The notes: generated by a model not told the origin, from the letters alone. Shown: positions 34,731-45,822, counted from the stretch's first letter. The stretch: DNA of 64,000 nucleotides from Hydractinia symbiolongicarpus (GCF_029227915.1 NC_079876.1:32223828-32287827); one strand, 5' to 3'. Program-made: numbers and translations.

Positions 34731-37700
34731 ATGGCCGTATTTACAAATCATACTTCGTGTGGATTCGCCAAAGTCATATTACATCTGAGACGATTGAATA
34801 TGCCATATTTAACTAACGATGAAGATCTTATCCAGGGGCTATCAGTTCAACAAAAACTTGATCGCTTCATAGCATTTTTCCTAGAGAGAAAAGCAGAATA
34901 TACAGTTGATTATCGAACATTTAACAATGGAATGGGAAAGCTCAAGGCTAGTTTATTGAAACTAGCGAAATACAAAAACAAGGAAAAGCAATTTTTCTTC
35001 AAAACATTTTCACCCACTGTCTTTATGAACATGTCAGACAATGACAGATCAAAACACACATTGGAAAATTGTAAAGGCTGTCTTGAAAATTTCACTACAG
35101 GAATGGAAAGTTTTAGTGGATCATTGTCAGGAAAAAGTGATACAGCTAAAAGTTCAATACAATTTAAAATTGACTCCAAACCAAAGAACACTGCAAGGAA
35201 CATAGTTAAATCGCTTGACAGTAGATTTAAAGAAAAGTATGAAACTTCCTTTACTGATACGTTGTTAAAAATACCAGAGTTCAATATTCAGAGCAAACTC
35301 TCAAATTATCAAAAAAGGCAAATAAAAAGAAAACAACTGAGAGATATAACTAACACAATCAACAATGACCTACGTTCAACATCAGTGGAAAGGTGTCTCG
35401 GTACACGTCAATCACTAAGTTCTAGAAACAAGGAAAGAATGCTGAGGTCATTTGAAAATCATGAAGTTGCAGAAACACGAGTCCGTGCTCGAATACATAA
35501 TGAGAGTATTGGAATAGTGAAACAAAAAACCCACACAGGAGTTTTGCATGAAATGACATGGGACAAGGAAAACCTACTTAAGGAAATACATTCTAATTTG
35601 GATAAAAAAATAAAAGTTGGAAATTGGTCAGAATTGGCACGAAAATATGGAGTGAAAAATGAAAATGGTGAATACTCGAAAAACGGTGGTCAGATAGTGA
35701 AGGCTTTTTTAATCAGTGAAGGTGTAGACATAGATGATTTAATTGAAAAAAAAAAGAAATAATGGAAATGCAATGATTAGAAGGTCAAAAAAAAAATTTC
35801 CTGGCAGTGAAATTTCTATGCCATTGGAATGCACTAACACTCAGCTGAAGAATGACATAAAACGCAAACTTGAATCTGGAGAATATACTCTTGGAGAAGT
35901 AATACCAGCGAAAAAGATGAAAAAATATATTGTTCAAGATAACAACATCACAGAACAATCAATCGAAACTGAGGGAAGAAAGTTGCCATTATTGTATATC
36001 AGAAACATACCTTGCAAAAATATGAGAAATACATGCAAAGCAAACCGAACACTCATTACAAATTACTAACAGATGAAGAAGTGGACAGCCGTCTGAAAAA
36101 TCTTAATGAATTTCAATATGATGCAACAACTGATGAGAAGCAAAACTTATTAAAAAAGTTTGAAACGACTCGTAATTTACAAATATGGCATGATGCATCT
36201 GTGATAGGTATGTATATAATATTGCAAGACTAATATTTCACTTTAAAATTAACACATTTAATCATGCTGGCTCATCATAACAATTGTATTACTGTTGAAA
36301 AAAAGTGCTGAAATGAAACTGAATGGTGACAAACGTTTATAAAATAGTATTGTGCTAATACTTTTAAAATAATTTATTTTAGCTAATCATGGCCATATAG
36401 TATTCACAGTTAATTTACTATATGACGAAGCAGTTTTTTACACTAATTCTGAATACATGGAGATGACGAATGAAAACATCGATGTCCAAGCAGTTATAGA
36501 AGAACCTGAAGTGTACATTGTTGGTCAGTGTAGAGCCAATGATGATCAAATCATGTATATTGATACACGCATTGAATGTATCATGGAAATAGAAAATACT
36601 CTAATATCGAAAAATGGTTCAGAAATAACAGATAAAATCAGGTATATCTAACAAGGCTTTTTTGACAGTCTACAAAGTTAATGATGTATATGTACAGCTT
36701 TTAAAGATGATAGTAGTAATCAATACAATCATTTTGTAGGTTCTTTCATGGTGATGGACCAGCCGCTCAGTTTGAATGTGGGAACCAAAAAGGAGGGCAT
36801 TATCTATGTGTAACATGTGACATTGCAAGAGTAATGATGGATGATTTTGTGCATAGTGGATCTTGTGAAATCAGGACTTTGAGGTATATATTACACTTCT
36901 AAAATGACAATAAATAGAAAATTGTCTAAAGATTTTTACAGTATTGTATACTAAATTAAAAAAGTTTTCTTTTTGTTGTAAAGTACATTACTATTACAAA
37001 GCCATGTCTAAAATTTTATTGTTTTACCAAATATTCCAGTGATCGCATTGACGTTGTTAACAATGGAAAGTGGGGAAAAAAGAACTCCGAAAAAAGTATG
37101 TAGATATAATGAATCATATTGTGGTATCACCAGAAGTATGTAAGTTTAATTAAAAAATGATTCACTATTTCTTAGGCATTTTACATCCATTTGAACACTT
37201 AACTAAAACAGAATTGCAAGAGGAGCTAAGATCAAGAATGCTGTTTGATGACATTTACAACAATAAAGATAAAATGGAAAAATCATTGAAAAAAATTTTG
37301 CGAGGAATACAAAGAGTTCCAAGTCTAGTCTTTCAAAATCCAAACAATCAGTCCTTGATTGAGTACAATCTTGAAGATTACGAAATTTGTTCCGATGCAC
37401 GATCTTTCAGGACATAAAAAAAATCTTTTATCCGAATTGCCACATCACCTTGACAAAATAGAAAGAAAATTCTTTGAAAATGCATATAAGATTTCATTTG
37501 GTGGTAGAGATAACAACAGGGCGTGCGATTACAGAAGAGGATTAATTAAATTGGCTGCAACATTGAAAAATAAAATCAGTGACTATGAAAATTTAGAGAT
37601 TCTTCTCACCTTAATTGAAATCCAACGTATATTATATTCCAATGCTCTTAAAAGAACGCCAAGGCAAATTCTGCAGTTATACAACATGACTTTCAAGCAT

Positions 37701-39032
37701 TTCCACCTGGTTAAAGATTTTTTCAAAGATGATTTCATCAATATCACACAAAGTAAATTTTATTGAAAATATTTTCATAACTTGATGATTCATGCTCCTA
37801 TGCAATATCGAATTATATCAGGAAGCTCCATCAACTGTAAAGACGATGAAAGAATCTTCAACATGTTGAAATCCATCACAGGTAACACCTCATCAAAACA
37901 TCCAGGCCATATTATAGGAAATTTAATTTTGCGTTATCAAGCGGAACGAAAAGTCAGCAAGAAAGTACCAAGAAAGTCCTACGAGAATGACATTGAGAAA
38001 AAATATAAATGTCTGGATATATCACTCAAAAATAAAAACACCTACATCACAAAAACTTTCATTGAAAAACACAAAAAATCATGGCTTTGTCACCTTGAAA
38101 GAGTGAGTGACTACGTATGTTATGGAGAAGGAGTATGGTGGAGAGAAGATGATTATGGTATAGAGTTTTTCGATGGCTCTCAAAACAAAGATTTTCATCA
38201 AGCAGGTCCGAAGTTGCACCACTTTCGTTCAACAACACTAAAAGATATTGAAAAAATGCTGAAAAATATTTGGGAAAAGTGCCAACAAAGTGAAGTTGTC
38301 CTGCCATCAGTTACACCTAAAATGAGATTTATAAATTTGGCAGTGAGCAAGGTACGCAAAGAAATTACCATAGAAGCAGCAGAGGATGAGAAGGAAGAGT
38401 GTGCTGAAAAAATTATTTTCATGACTGAAAAAGAAACCGACGGAGAAAATATTCTTGATGACACACCTTCCCTCACAAACAAGACACCATCACCAACTAC
38501 AACACCAAAAATAGTAGATTCTGATATAAATCCATCTCCCAGCTCGACGGGAGAAAGTCTAAATTCAAGTATGGTATCGCATTCGTCGGTTAACACTCTA
38601 ATTGATGTCCTTGTCCATTCAACCCCGAAAAGCAGGAAATCTCGAAAGGCACAACCATTTTGTACAAAAAAAAGTCCAATTGTTAACGATGAAAAAAAAT
38701 TCAAAACAAAAGAAGGTTCAAAACTGTATCAAGTATTAGGAAGTGACGAAGTGTATGGATTAGACAAAGCGAAAGATCAATTAAAAAGAAACCCAAACAA
38801 ATGGAATCATGGTATTTACCAAGATAAGTTAGCAAGAATCCAAACTTCGGTGTTGAGAAAAGAAACAGAAATCAAAGAAAAAATCAGACAGTGGGAAGTC
38901 CAATTCACAATAAAAAATAACTTAGCAACTCCAACAAATTCAGATATCCTATATGACAAGAACATCAAACGATTGGTTCAGCATACAAAGATCATAAAGG
39001 CGCTAAAAAGAACATGGAACTTGGGACTTTGA
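34731..39032 (+). pseudogene. five-exon candidate DDE transposase, CACTA/Plavaka-like pattern
   Basis: Exons 34731-36207, 36383-36641, 36740-36883, 37040-37095 and 37176-39032. All four introns (80-175 bp) are GT-AG and rejoin the frame. Exon 3 holds FFHGDGPAAQFECGNQKGGH, then YLCVTCD. Exon 5 holds ILRGIQRVPSLVFQNP, VPMHDLSGHKKNLLSELPHH and MIHAPMQYRIISGSS with DDERIFNMLKSITGNTSSKH. These boxes define a large multicopy cnidarian family I know only as uncharacterised. The D-x-P-A ... G ... C-x2-C spacing resembles the second catalytic region of CACTA/Plavaka transposases, and the later D-D-E-R-x-F-N could hold the catalytic Glu; this is inference. Lesions: an A-run shift at about 35750, one shift near 36010, one near 37390 and an in-frame TGA at 37764. 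The C-terminus (38300-39032) is serine- and lysine-rich. Confidence 0.6.
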
Positions 39033-39039
39033 AGGATGT

Positions 39040-39780
39040 CAGACATAATTTCATAATTACACTACATTATAGCTATACATAATTTTACTAAAACTAGGAG
39101 CTAAAAAATATGAATTGTCTAGCTAGCTACCTTTACAAAATAATATTTTTTCTGTATGTATATATTTCTAGAGACGAAGACAGTAACCTCTAGTTCATTG
39201 GTTTTACCGATACACAAAGTTTTGTGGCTTATCAACACTCTTGTTTCATCCAGAAGTTATGCTTATTTCTGCCCTGCTTGCCTCATGAAAACTTCAGAAA
39301 AAAAGTCGTTTTATGGAACAAAATGTTGATATTGTATGAGAGGTGTATAAGTGTTTTTTTTCCGTTTCTCTTTAGCTAGGTTAGAAAAAAGTATATTTTG
39401 CTTTTTTATATTAGACATATATATGTTTTTAACTGTAGCTGAATATCAAAGTAACCAAATTTTTAGGTGTTTTAATTTATAGAGGAGTGTGGTTGAGAAC
39501 TTATATTATTACATTATATAATTAGCTTTTATCTGTATTTTATATAACTATATTCCAAGTTGGAAAGAGTATTTTAACTGTTGTTAAATTGTTTGGAGGA
39601 GGGAGATGATGTAATGAAGAAATAATAAATGAACAGCGAAAAGCTACCAGCCACAAACAGAGTGCCACTGCCTACAATCCACCATTTTTGTTTACGTGTC
39701 TTCTTTCTCGTCAGGTTCAACGAAAACATAAATTAACTTTTTATACGCATGCACGATGATTAATTATTTGCCGATAATTT
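39040..39780. other. 3' flank of the 34.7-39 kb gene, no feature
   Basis: AT-rich. No inverted-repeat partner for the left flank was found by eye, so the ends of that element remain undefined. Confidence 0.4.
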
Positions 39781-39789
39781 TTTCGGAAA

Positions 39790-40395
39790 AAATGTTCAGT
39801 AAAAAAATAACAATATTTTTTGCCCGGCCTTAAATGACTTGAGTGAGCAAAGATATTAAATGCACTTTCCTTCGCAGCTGAGATATGATGTGATGATGAT
39901 ATGATGATAAAATCAGGGTTAGATGGCAATGGGACTGTTGTTTTGGAAGACCTTGTAGCAAGTTTTTCGGGTTTTTTAATTATACAAGTTTTGGTGTGAC
40001 TTACGGAAGATTTCTCAGGGGTTTTTGATTTCTTACATTCCATATTTGTAACAGAAGAAACTTCAGGAATGATTGGGGCCTTTTCAGACTCAACCCGAGT
40101 GGTAGAATTTCGAGACATCCAGATGTAAAAAGAAGCACTCAAGGAGGTAAAAGTTAGGGATATTAATAGGGAACGTAAAGGCTTGTTAGGGAAACCAAGG
40201 CGACGAAAACAGGTCCTTACTGATTCTGAACAGAAACGCCCTGCACCCACCTCATTGGCAAAGAAAGGCACGATCCATCCATTGTTTTTCATAGCATAAC
40301 AAAGTGAAGAATATTTGTTTATTTGTGTTCTCTTCACATTGACAAGTCAGTTCTACCATAATTACAGTTTTGGAAGAACTGGATATTAATAACAC
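39790..40395 (-). pseudogene. LINE C-terminal segment, distal part of the split copy
   Basis: Minus-strand continuation of the LINE at 45832-47090 after removal of the 40405-45822 element. It begins at the PD of the endonuclease (reading RPDVLLIS, then VELTCQCEEN), shifts frame once near 40320, and continues NNGWIVPFFANEVGAGRFCS, VRTCFRRLGF and SASFYIWMSRN. This is the usual end of restriction-endonuclease-type LINE proteins (VEVGxRGxxAxS ... LG ... W.R). A serine- and lysine-rich linker follows. No USP domain follows here, unlike at 54-56 kb. Confidence 0.7.
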
Positions 40396-40404
40396 GTCTG
40401 GGCG
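40396..40404 (+). repeat. 9-bp target duplication, left copy
   Basis: GTCTGGGCG, identical to 45823-45831. Confidence 0.9.
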
Positions 40405-40874
40405 GGTAGCGGCTAGATGCAGCGCGACTCAGAACCAAGTTAAAAAAGCGAGTCCACGATTCACTGAATGCGAGTTGGATGTAAGCAATAATTTTACGCG
40501 GAAAAGTTGTTTATATATATTCAAAGTGTTGATGCTGTAGATACACCACGTGGGTGATCATTCAATTACGATTTATAGTTGTTTGTACGAAATTAATTTG
40601 TTTTGTACTGTTTTACTGACAAGTTTATTATTTTTTTTATTATTGAAATTTGGTTCAAAATATTTATTTTATCGAAATAGAAAAAGTTTAAGATAAATTT
40701 GGTAGGTAACTACAACATTTTTTTTCTTTTCGAAATAGTGAATAGATTATTCTTCGGATTATTCCTAACATACACCAATCAACCCCATCCGGCTACCATT
40801 ATGACACCGCGTCGGAGGAAAAGACTAGTAACTAGTATAGGAGGGACAAGAAGAAGTAAACACGCTCATTTACA

Positions 40875-42053
40875 ATGGAGTTTGAAATGATAAGCAAGAT
40901 GAAAGTTGAAGAATTACAAAAATATTTAAGAATGCGGGGTTTAAAGGTGTCTGGAAGGAAATGTGAGTTGGTGGCAAGGGTATTTTCTGCTAGTGAGAAT
41001 AATGTAAAGCTGGTAAAAACTGCAGCGCAGGTAGAAGAGCAGTTAAACGAAGAGTATGTGAGCAAATTATTAGTTGAAGATGGTGTTATACCTGACCCAA
41101 TGGACATTACTTCTGGATGGTTAGCGGAGGAAGACGGTGTATCGTTTTGGCCAATGATTACATATGGAAATATTTTTAATTATTTAACCTTTACTCCTAG
41201 CACACTGGGGAGTGACGACCTAAACGATTACAAAACAAGCAAAGCATATAGCTATTTTACAAATGGTTGGCTAGGCCCAATAATGTACCATCCGATTGAC
41301 GAAGATTCAAAGTACTGCTTTTTAAAAAAGGAGATTGCAGGCCTTCAGAACGATTAAATGATCCACCTCATAAACTATGGGTATGCGTTCTGAAAGGAGA
41401 AAGTAATCGGATTATGTCAGCACACTGCACCTGCATGGCAGGAATGTCTGAGACATGCAACCATATTGCTGCACTTTTGTTTCGAGTAGATGCTGCAGTA
41501 ACATGTGGGCTGACAAATCCATCATGCACAGCCAAAGCTTGTGAATGGCTACCTAACCGAAAAGAAGTCAGACCACGGAAAATGGAAGAGAAATATGGAA
41601 GAGAAATGGAGCCTGTTGCGTTAGCCGCATTTAAAAAAGAAATAAAGAAAGAGCATAAAAATGTAGAAGTGCGGTCTTGTGGCTTATTTATTGACGGTGA
41701 CGTGAAGTTTGTTGGTGCTAGTCCTGATGGGTTGGTGACTTGTTGCTGCTGTTCGCCTAGCTGTCTGGAAATAAAGTGCCCCTTTTCAATAAGCCACAAG
41801 TCCCCAACAGATGTGGTACTTGATTTTCTGGTTGAAAGGAATGGAAAGAAGGTGTTAAAAAAATCACACAAATATTACACGCAGTGTCAATTGCAAATGT
41901 ATGCAAAAATTTGAAAAAATGTTTTTTTATGGTTTGGACTTCGCATGACTTTGTTATTGATGACATTTTGTATGATGAAGATTTTTGTAAAAATTTAATT
42001 GAGATGATAAAGCTATTTTATGAAAAATTTATAGATTTTAGTTTTAATGTTTA
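40875..42053 (+). pseudogene. SAP-SWIM-YqaJ protein of the ISL2EU-like element, two frameshifts
   Basis: Three frame segments. Segment 1 (40875-41357): a SAP-type DNA-binding helix pair, KVEELQKYLRMRGLKVSGRK, then a linker. Segment 2 (to 41914): a SWIM zinc finger, SAHCTCMAGMSETCNHIAAL (C-x-C-x7-C-x-H), then a YqaJ-type exonuclease fold with GASPDGLV, LEIKCPFSI and YYTQCQLQMY, the acidic and E-x-K catalytic positions plus the Q motif. Segment 3 (to 42053): VWTSHDFVIDDILYDEDFCK, the usual tail. Shifts fall near 41340 and in an A/T run near 41915. YqaJ enzymes are phage-type exonucleases; in ISL2EU the role is unproven, perhaps end processing or repair. Confidence 0.75.
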
Positions 42054-42112
42054 AAACTAACTGATGTATTTGTATATTTTGTGTATATATTTTAGAAAAA
42101 AATTGCGTAAAG

Positions 42113-42227
42113 CCTTGATCGTCTAATGATCGTCTTGATCTAAATTACATTCATAATACCTTGACCAGGACTTGAACCTGGATTTAATACAATGTAGGTG
42201 TGTGTCTTACATTAGACGATCAAGACT
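42113..42227 (-). repeat. tRNA-like inverted-repeat structure between the convergent genes
   Basis: On the minus strand 42225-42159 reads as a tRNA-like unit: CTTGATC pairs with GGTCAAG (7 bp, one G-T), and the T arm has CCAGG/CCTGG with a perfect B-box GGTTCAAGTCC. The D and anticodon arms are poor. CTTGATCGTCTAATG at 42114-42128 is the inverted complement of CATTAGACGATCAAG at 42211-42225, so the whole 110 bp can also fold as a hairpin. It lies between the two 3' ends of the ISL2EU genes. Confidence 0.55.
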
Positions 42228-42315
42228 TTTTTTTTACAAATGCGTGAAAATATTAAATTTATACAAAAAACAGCTATAGCTATGTACATAAATATACCTA
42301 ATCAAATATAATAAA

Positions 42316-43944
42316 TTAACTGTCCTTTTTTTTAGCTTTTTGAATTAACATGGATTTCAAGTTACAAAATGCAGCACATGTACGGACAATATCATCAACG
42401 TGATGCAGCATTGTAATTGGTAGAGGTGTCTGCAAGATACGATAAGTTTTAATACGCCGTATTGACCTTTCCACGTGTATTCTTAAGTTTGCCACGGATT
42501 TGGTTTTGCTGAATTCCATAAATGTCATTTGTGATTTTAACCTGGCTCCTGGAGGTACAACTAGATGGCAGTATCGTAAAAGGAGTTCCTCTGTGATCTG
42601 GAATCCTCTGTCTGCCATTATATTGTCTCCATATTTTAGTAATTCAAAAAAGCCACTGTCATTGCAAATAAATTTGTCTGAAGCTCTTCCCCCATAGCAA
42701 TCAGATAAAAAGGTTATATAACCAGTAGGAGAAATACCAATTAAAAACTTTACAGTGTTATGAAGTTTATAGTCTGACCATGTGACAGCTTGAACATTTA
42801 AGGACTTGGATCGTTCAATGAATATCTCAGAACAATCAATTATGCACCTTACATTTCCGTACCCCTTTTCCTTGTAGATATCAGGGATATGTTCCAAAAT
42901 GCTTTCCTTTGGTATCCAATTAACTAACACATCAGCTAATGTTTTTCTAAGGAATTTAACCCACGACGTAAAAATGTTAGAACATAATGTTGTGGAGATG
43001 CAAAACCTATCTGCTAAATCCTCATTTAACAGACCAAGTCTCAGTCTCCTTAATGTCAATAAAAACTCATTTTTTGCAGAAAGCTTTTTCGTGGTGGTAT
43101 TGGAGTTATTATTTTGCCTTTTTATTTTAGAGTGTGTTGCTTTACGTGCTTTTGAACATCCCTTCCAATAAACCATACACGAAATGTAAGGCTTCAGAAG
43201 TGCAAAAATAGCATTAAAAGCTGCAATTGTCATTATTCCAGTATAAAAGTTCATTTTGGTGTCAGTTTTAATCTTTTGTGAACTAAATGGAGTATTTTGA
43301 TTTTTTTGCAATAGGGCTTCTTTTTTCAGTTTTTTGTTTTCACGTGATAATGTCCCAATTTTTCTCGTCATCGAAAATATCAAGCTCTTCTTATCTTTAC
43401 AGACAAGGCATTGCTTGGTGCCTTCGGACAGGCAGTACTGATGATCTTGCGTAGGTGGTGTAAAAATGTCAACAGTCAATTGTTGATCAGGAGAACGTGG
43501 CGGTGACAAGAAAGGATTTGCTTCAGTTACACCAAGGGTTTCTCTATCATCAATTTTCTTGGATTTCTTTTTGGCTGACGGTAATGGGTTTTTAAACAGT
43601 GTTCTTCTTGAAGTACTCTGACGCATTTCATAACCCATATTTAGTGTAGGATTAGGGTTTTCCACACTTGGCACATTGTCAACAAAATGAATACTACAAA
43701 TGCGATCACTGCTTTTTGGCTGCCACTGACTTTTATCTGGGTTAACTCTTTTAATAAGTTTTAACCACTTCTGTCTTTTTTCCAAATATCTGACAGGCCC
43801 AGGAAAGCAATATAATTTGAAGGGTTGCTCACAGCCACATTCTTTTTTCAGCACACCATGAGTTTCAATTTCACTATTCTTCCACTTTTCTAACATCCTT
43901 GAGTTGTTAGTGCATTCAACAACAGCGCAATTGACTGGCCCCAT
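42316..43944 (-). CDS. THAP-domain DDE transposase of the ISL2EU-like element, intact
   Basis: 542 codons with no break. Residues 1-90 form a THAP-type zinc domain (NCAVVEC ... DRICSIHF, C-x4-C ... C-x2-H). A basic, serine-rich linker and a short coiled coil (TRKIGTLSRENKKLKKEA) follow, then a helix-turn-helix of the HTH_Tnp_4 type (LRRLRLGLLNEDLADRFCIS). The DDE_Tnp_4-like catalytic domain shows Asp in RCIIDCSEIFI, Asp in NIMADRGFQI and Glu in RIHVERSIRRIK. Transposases of this type bind the terminal repeats through THAP and HTH and cut and join DNA in the nucleus. The start is the first Met, immediately before THAP as expected. It is the only full-length intact transposase in the window. 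Confidence 0.88.
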   Translation of the reverse strand: MGPVNCAVVECTNNSRMLEKWKNSEIETHGVLKKECGCEQPFKLYCFPGPVRYLEKRQKWLKLIKRVNPDKSQWQPKSSDRICSIHFVDNVPSVENPNPTLNMGYEMRQSTSRRTLFKNPLPSAKKKSKKIDDRETLGVTEANPFLSPPRSPDQQLTVDIFTPPTQDHQYCLSEGTKQCLVCKDKKSLIFSMTRKIGTLSRENKKLKKEALLQKNQNTPFSSQKIKTDTKMNFYTGIMTIAAFNAIFALLKPYISCMVYWKGCSKARKATHSKIKRQNNNSNTTTKKLSAKNEFLLTLRRLRLGLLNEDLADRFCISTTLCSNIFTSWVKFLRKTLADVLVNWIPKESILEHIPDIYKEKGYGNVRCIIDCSEIFIERSKSLNVQAVTWSDYKLHNTVKFLIGISPTGYITFLSDCYGGRASDKFICNDSGFFELLKYGDNIMADRGFQITEELLLRYCHLVVPPGARLKSQMTFMEFSKTKSVANLRIHVERSIRRIKTYRILQTPLPITMLHHVDDIVRTCAAFCNLKSMLIQKAKKKDS

Positions 43945-44177
43945 TGTAGTTTTAATAAAAACTGTTTAAAAATATAAGTTTGCTATGTATTATAAAATAA
44001 ATATGTCTTTCTGCTCTTGAAACCCTCTTGAAATAACGCGGCGCTTCTTGTCTGTCCCCTCTAAACTAGAGCCCAGTTTCCTTTATGCGGGGTTGAGAGC
44101 TACGGGGTTGATTGGTGTATTGTTGAGAATATTTTTCACTGATTATTATTTCTTTCTTCTCCAAGTTTACCTGTGAT

Positions 44178-45569
44178 ATGGAATCTATTAGGGAAGAAAA
44201 GTCGATTGATAATATTAAAAACGAGCTCCCAAACAAGAAAGAAGAAGCTACAGGTATATTTTTACTATTATGCATAATTGATTAGCTAAGTAGAAAAAAA
44301 ACCGAAAAACTTAGACATTATTAAGTGATTTCTTTTAGATTTTGAAACATTTAAGTCATATGAAGAGTTTAGAGCGGAACTAGGGAAGTATGAGTATGAA
44401 CATCGTTCAAAGTTTTCCATCACAAGATGCTCCAAAGACAGTACCGAACATACAGACGTATCGCAGCAGGACAATGCTAATAGTAGTAAAGTAAGTAAAT
44501 TTGAGACCCCTGTGATTATTACAGCTAATTATAATATACACACATACAGAAACAGTCTCAAAGAAAGTCAAAAAAGATTGAGAGTAAAATTAAAAGAATT
44601 TTACGACTTAACATATCTTGTGAAGGACGAGGAGCTGTTGAGATCATACACCACTGAAATTACAGCATTATTGAATTCCGCTAAAACAACTCTTCAAACA
44701 GCACAAAAGGCAAATTTAATACAAAGTTCGCCTAATTTCAAAAGGAGAGCCAGTGCATCTATTTCCAGACCATCAATTGCTCCGAAAAAGTTTAAAAAGT
44801 CATTTTCGATAAATAAAAAACACCCATACTCTGGTGAAAAGGGATGGTTCAGTCATCACAAAGAAAATTTTGCACAGATACTATTTCATGCAGATCACTG
44901 GACTGCTGTGTTTTCCTTGGATGATAAAGAGGTGAGCAAATTTTGTGCTTAGAACCAACTTGCTACTACTGTTCTGTTTGGTCTAACGTTCTCAACTATT
45001 ATGAAAAAAAAATAGAATGAAAAACAATCACTTCCCCAGAAGGATTGCAGACGTTTCTTTATTCTTCTTAATTTAGATATATTAACTCACTTGCTGGAAG
45101 AATTGCTGAAGCGGTATGGAAGCAGATAGCCGATATCGCATTCACTTCAGAAGCACCTTATCTGTTAACATTTCTCCTGTCCATCAACAAAAAAACTCTA
45201 TTGATTGTGGAGTTTTTGCCGTAGCTTTTCTTGTCGATGCATTGTTTGGCGTTACTCCTGTAGGTCAAAAATTCGACATTGCAAAAATGAGAAAACATCT
45301 TCTTTCATGCTTGGTTGAAGAAAAGTTTTCGCCGTTTCCTCGCACAGAAAAAAGGTGCAAGACCAACAGAGCGTTGGTCAGTTACCAGGATGTTTTTTGT
45401 GTTTGTCGTCGACCATTTTTCACTAGAGACGATGAAGCTGACAGCAAGATGTTCATGGCTGTTTGCAGTAAATGCGAGGAATGGTATCACAGAAAGTGTG
45501 TGTCCCTTCCTTTTAAAAGTATTTAGAAACGATGACGAGGCTGTTAAATGGAAGTGTGGAAAGTGTTAA
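44178..45569 (+). pseudogene. ULP1-like protease with PHD finger, MULE cargo
   Basis: Exon 1 44178-44253, intron 44254-44337, exon 2 44338-44931, intron to about 45076 (TTTAG), exon 3 to 45569. Both first exons join in frame. The N-terminus, FETFKSYEEFRAELGKYEYE, resembles the N-terminal region of cnidarian MULE transposases. HADHWTAVFSLDD gives the ULP1 histidine region, INSLAGR follows the expected aspartate, and QKNSIDCGVFAVAFLVDA holds the catalytic cysteine. A PHD finger follows: FCVCRRPFF, CSKCEEWYHRKC, then WKCGKC. ULP1 enzymes cleave SUMO-type proteins. Frameshifts near 45155 and 45525 break it. The transposase core between the N-terminal part and the ULP1 region is missing, so this is a deletion derivative. 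Confidence 0.7.
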
Positions 45570-45822
45570 TGTTCATTCAAAACAGTGTATTTCTCTTTCT
45601 TATCATTATGATTTTAGTAAGCGTTTTTTATATATTGTTTTTTTATTTACATTTTACATACTTTTTTTTAAAAAAAAAAAAGATAAAATGATGATTTAAT
45701 TTAGGTTTCATCTATCCGCTCGAACTTCTCCACAAAAAACATTGATGGAGGGTGACCTCCGAGATGAAGAGTATTTGAAAAAAATATGATGGTTCTAAGT
45801 CGCGCTGCATCTAGCCACTACC

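Larger units (their letters stand above)
40773..44117 (+). mobile_element. ISL2EU-like DNA transposon nested in the MULE
   Basis: The ends CACCAATCAACCCC (40773-40786) and GGGGTTGATTGGTG (44104-44117) are perfect inverted repeats flanked by TA on both sides (40771-40772, 44118-44119). Weaker similarity continues inward (a GGACAAGAAG-type segment on both arms). It carries two convergent genes, a SAP-SWIM-YqaJ protein on plus and a THAP-DDE transposase on minus, the gene pair known for ISL2EU elements. Confidence 0.85.
40405..45822 (+). mobile_element. Mutator-like (MULE) element, deletion derivative with ULP1-PHD gene
   Basis: Terminal inverted repeats of 32 bp (40405-40436 and 45791-45822) start GGTAGYGGCTAGATGC and differ at two positions. 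They are flanked by the exact 9-bp duplication GTCTGGGCG. A 9-bp duplication with ULP1 cargo fits Mutator-like elements. It sits inside a LINE ORF that reads on across the junction, which proves the boundaries. After subtracting the nested element at 40773-44117 only about 2.1 kb remains, too little for a transposase. The left arm (40437-40772) shows no coding. Confidence 0.85.

Noticed and set aside
38198-38704. Minus-strand 168-codon ORF
   Set aside because: Antisense to the better-supported exon 5 of the 34.7-39 kb gene; its serine-rich content mirrors the sense codons.
40699-40890. Plus-strand ORF across 40771
   Set aside because: It crosses the ISL2EU left end and so is a product of the insertion.
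41368-41871. Minus-strand 167-codon ORF
   Set aside because: Antisense to the SWIM-YqaJ region, which has clear motifs in the sense frame.
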